From Gyrodactylus bullatarudis (lineage: Eukaryota; Platyhelminthes; Monogenea; Gyrodactylidea; Gyrodactylidae): a stretch of 64,000 nt of DNA. Below, in pieces: positions 61,881 through 64,000 of the stretch (position 1 is the first letter of the stretch; each line of letters opens with the position of its first letter). A model generated the notes under the pieces. It was given only the letters and a program-made list of their open reading frames with translations, made no database searches and had not been told where the DNA came from. A program made the translations under genes and the position numbers. The stretch spans positions 269,916 to 333,915 of the forward strand of contig SSNU01000117.1 of NCBI GenBank assembly GCA_012064415.1, read 5' to 3'.

Positions 61881-63401
61881 TTATTGTTCTGTTGAAATAA
61901 TCATTTTGGAATTGGCTGATTCCTTGCCAGTGTTTTCTTCACCGTATTGAAGGGAATAATTGAAAGCTTCGTACCAGTCAGGATGGGCTGATTCAATTTT
62001 TTCCACAATATGATTGATACTGTTGCAAATGTTGGTTATGCTGTCACTCCAATTGGTCAGAACATGACCCTCGTAGCCTTTTACAAAGAAGATACATTCT
62101 TATTTAAAACCGCCTATATACTTTCAAGTAATTATTGAATATAAATCTAGATTATTGGATTCAGATGCGATAAAAATAGTCATTATGGCTTACTTTTAAA
62201 GTTGATGATTCCACTTATCTGATCAATAGTTCCGCACAGACGATCTTCGCTAATCATAAGTGCAGCAACACTCTGGGCCTTGAAGGAATTGGGGATGAAT
62301 AGAAAAATGACTTACCTCCTCATGAGAGACACCGACAAGTTTGCCCAAATTGACAAAACTAATATTCTCATAGAGTTGACTGGCGGCCAGCATGTTATGC
62401 TCAACCAGAGCTTTTTCAATAAGCTCTTTCCATGATGACTCGTCGACACCTTGAGCTGTAAATATTTGGGAATATTGTTCATTTAAAAGTAAATAGATCA
62501 TTTTCAAACAAGCTGGATCAATTAAACGATCTAGGTATAGCTTCTCGAGGACAGAGAACTCTTCGAGAGACTGAAATCTTCCATCGTTGTATAGGATTGT
62601 AAGTAGCTTGGCACGCTGTTGGCCAGCCCGAGATAATATAGCAGAGGCTAGGGCATGTTTCAAATAATCGATGCGTTTATTCTCCGGTACAAGATCGACC
62701 TTTGTTGAGAGCTCATAATATTTTTGACCAGCTTCAAGAAATTTCCTCTTGCGGTCAAGAATTTGGACATAAACTAATTTGTAGCGTAACATCAGGTTAG
62801 GATCCTTGCATTCGTTCAGCAAAAGTGAAGCTCGATTTGCTGAATTTTCAGCTTCCGAAATATCATTAATGATGAGATAGAGTTCCGATATTTTCACATA
62901 AATCTTGATCTTATTCTGTGAGTCATACGTCCTCTGGCCGTTTTCGAGAGGTATCCCAGAAAGGACATTTGCAGCCTCCTTGAAATCATTGCATCTCTCT
63001 AAACGGTCGGCTAGAAAATTCCTCAACTCATAAATCTGCTCTTCAAATGTAATAAAACGGTTTTGTATTTTAGATAGTGTAGCCTTGAAAGCGGCGATGG
63101 CAATTTCATCATTTGGATGACCCTGAATGTAGAGAATAGTTTCAGTGAACAATTGTCTTGCACAGGTTATTGTAACATAATCTTGGCACACTAATTAAAA
63201 TAGATGATTAAATTCAGATTACATTGGTTGATAATGCAGTTTATATAATCCAAGTATTGTTCGTCATTGACATCGATTGATGTGAGTAATATTTGAAAGC
63301 TATGAGGAATTGAGAAAAGTGAATTACTTTTCACTAATATCAGATAACTGATTAGTATTGGTCACTTTAATCAATTTATCGATAAAATCTTGATTAGGCA
63401 T
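61881..63401 (-). CDS. CSN4: COP9 signalosome complex subunit 4
   Basis: This is the PCI-domain subunit of the COP9 signalosome, which removes NEDD8 from cullins. Exons (minus): 63328-63401, 63223-63299, 62316-63190, 62194-62278, 61881-62077; they join to 436 codons (435 residues; human is about 406). The central exon has family hallmarks: ISFEEQ-like FITFEEQIYELR, VLSGIPLENGQRTY, NRASLL, LDRKRKF, LKHALASAILSRAGQQR and LEKLYLDR. The PCI part follows with VEHNMLAASQLYENISF, LGKLVGVSHEE and GTIDQISGIINF. Introns are 28, 32, 37 and 116 nt, all GT-AG with matching phases. The stop overlaps AATAAA (61880-61885). It is divergent from NUBP1. The acidic end (GEENTGKESANSK) is longer than usual. The 28-nt first intron makes the first exon the least certain part. 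Confidence 0.96.
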
Positions 63402-63511
63402 GTTTGACTCTCTAGAGTTGTAACTTTTTAAAGTTTATTTTGAATTATTCAATTAAAGTAAGAAATATTTACATTGCCTTGAATTTGTTTGAGTGTATAA
63501 CCCTTGCAAAT
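63402..63511. promoter_or_regulatory. Shared bidirectional promoter region of CSN4 and NUBP1
   Basis: Only 110 bp separate the start codons of the two divergent genes. The interval must hold both 5' leaders and any core promoter elements. I see no clear TATA box. Co-transcription of the two housekeeping genes from one nucleosome-free region is inferred. Confidence 0.6.
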
Positions 63512-64000
63512 ATGCCAAACTCATGTCCAGGTGTAAATAGCGAAAATGCAGGTCAAGCATCAGCTTGTGAGGGCTGTCCGAACCGACAAAACTGTCTATC
63601 TGGAGAAAATAGCAAAACACTATCTGAAAGACTACCTGATGTCATCGCCAAGATAAAATCTCGAATGAAATCGGTTCGCAATCGAATTATTGTTCTTTCC
63701 GGTAAAGGAGGTGTTGGAAAAACTTCAGTATCTGTTTGTCTAGCCCATTTAATCAGTTTGCAAAAGAAGCCTTGTGGCGAATACTACAATGTTGGTCTGT
63801 TAGATCTGGATATTTGTGGACCTTCTACTCCTTGTATGATGAACTGTCTAGACGAAACCATTCATACTAACGCTGAAGGATGGACCCCTGTCATGATAAA
63901 AGAGAATCTCTCAGTCTTATCTGTGGGTTTCCTTCTCAGCTCAATAGAAAAAGCAGTCATTATGAGAGGTCCTAAGAAGGATAACCTTATCAAAACTATT
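63512..64000 (+). CDS. NUBP1: Cytosolic Fe-S cluster assembly factor NUBP1 (5' part)
   Basis: This is a P-loop ATPase scaffold of the cytosolic iron-sulfur assembly (CIA) pathway, acting with NUBP2. The frame is open for 163 codons without introns and runs off the window end. The N-terminal Fe-S motif has Cys5, Cys19, Cys22 and Cys28, spaced C-X13-C-X2-C-X5-C as in human NUBP1 and absent from NUBP2. The deviant Walker A is SGKGGVGKTS (63-72), with the Mrp/MinD-type lysine. LLDLDICGPSTP (97-107) is the switch I segment and VGFLLSS plus MRGPKK (138-156) follow. The ATG fits the family start. Confidence 0.97.
   Translation, partial: MPNSCPGVNSENAGQASACEGCPNRQNCLSGENSKTLSERLPDVIAKIKSRMKSVRNRIIVLSGKGGVGKTSVSVCLAHLISLQKKPCGEYYNVGLLDLDICGPSTPCMMNCLDETIHTNAEGWTPVMIKENLSVLSVGFLLSSIEKAVIMRGPKKDNLIKTI

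Noticed and set aside
1..64000. CRISPR arrays, prophage, bacterial operons or integrated viruses
   Set aside because: None is visible; spliced genes and MITEs mark the window as eukaryotic.

Overview
This window is AT-rich nuclear DNA from an animal, most likely an arthropod. Genes have short exons, GT-AG introns and AATAAA signals close to their stop codons, and there are many dispersed foldback repeats and MITEs. A single-exon hAT-derived protein with a CGGBP1-like zinc finger is of a kind I associate with copepods such as sea lice. The copepod assignment is an inference; the eukaryotic gene structure is directly visible.

Layout. 1-11.5 kb holds repeats: a degenerate short array, a 631-bp foldback, and a compact element at 8.7-9.4 kb with two hammerhead ribozymes and tRNA-like heads. 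11.5-29.6 kb is one 18-exon minus-strand gene for an ionotropic glutamate receptor-like protein; the 18 exons join to an uninterrupted 955-residue frame. Three intronless ORFs lie inside its introns: a secreted orphan protein (+), a hAT/CGGBP1-like protein (+) and a 225-residue orphan (-). 30.7-35.9 kb is a five-exon minus-strand Frizzled receptor (706 residues). 36-59.7 kb is largely gene-free, with a 309-bp tandem duplication, a mariner-type MITE, a piggyBac-type MITE and a decayed copy of the ribozyme element. 59.7-60.5 kb has two remnants resembling non-LTR retrotransposon proteins. 61.9-63.4 kb is COP9 signalosome subunit 4 (-), divergent from NUBP1 (+), which starts 110 bp away and runs off the window.

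The genes are not a pathway: a chemosensory or synaptic-type channel, a Wnt receptor, a deneddylase subunit and an Fe-S cluster scaffold. The most unusual item is the hammerhead-bearing, tRNA-headed element, which sits between 12-bp direct repeats in a head-to-head plus tandem arrangement. A second, broken copy is also head-to-head, and a third locus has a tail fragment. Other points of interest are the altered Dishevelled-binding motif in the Frizzled protein, introns as short as 28-37 nt, and three intronless ORFs inside one receptor gene.
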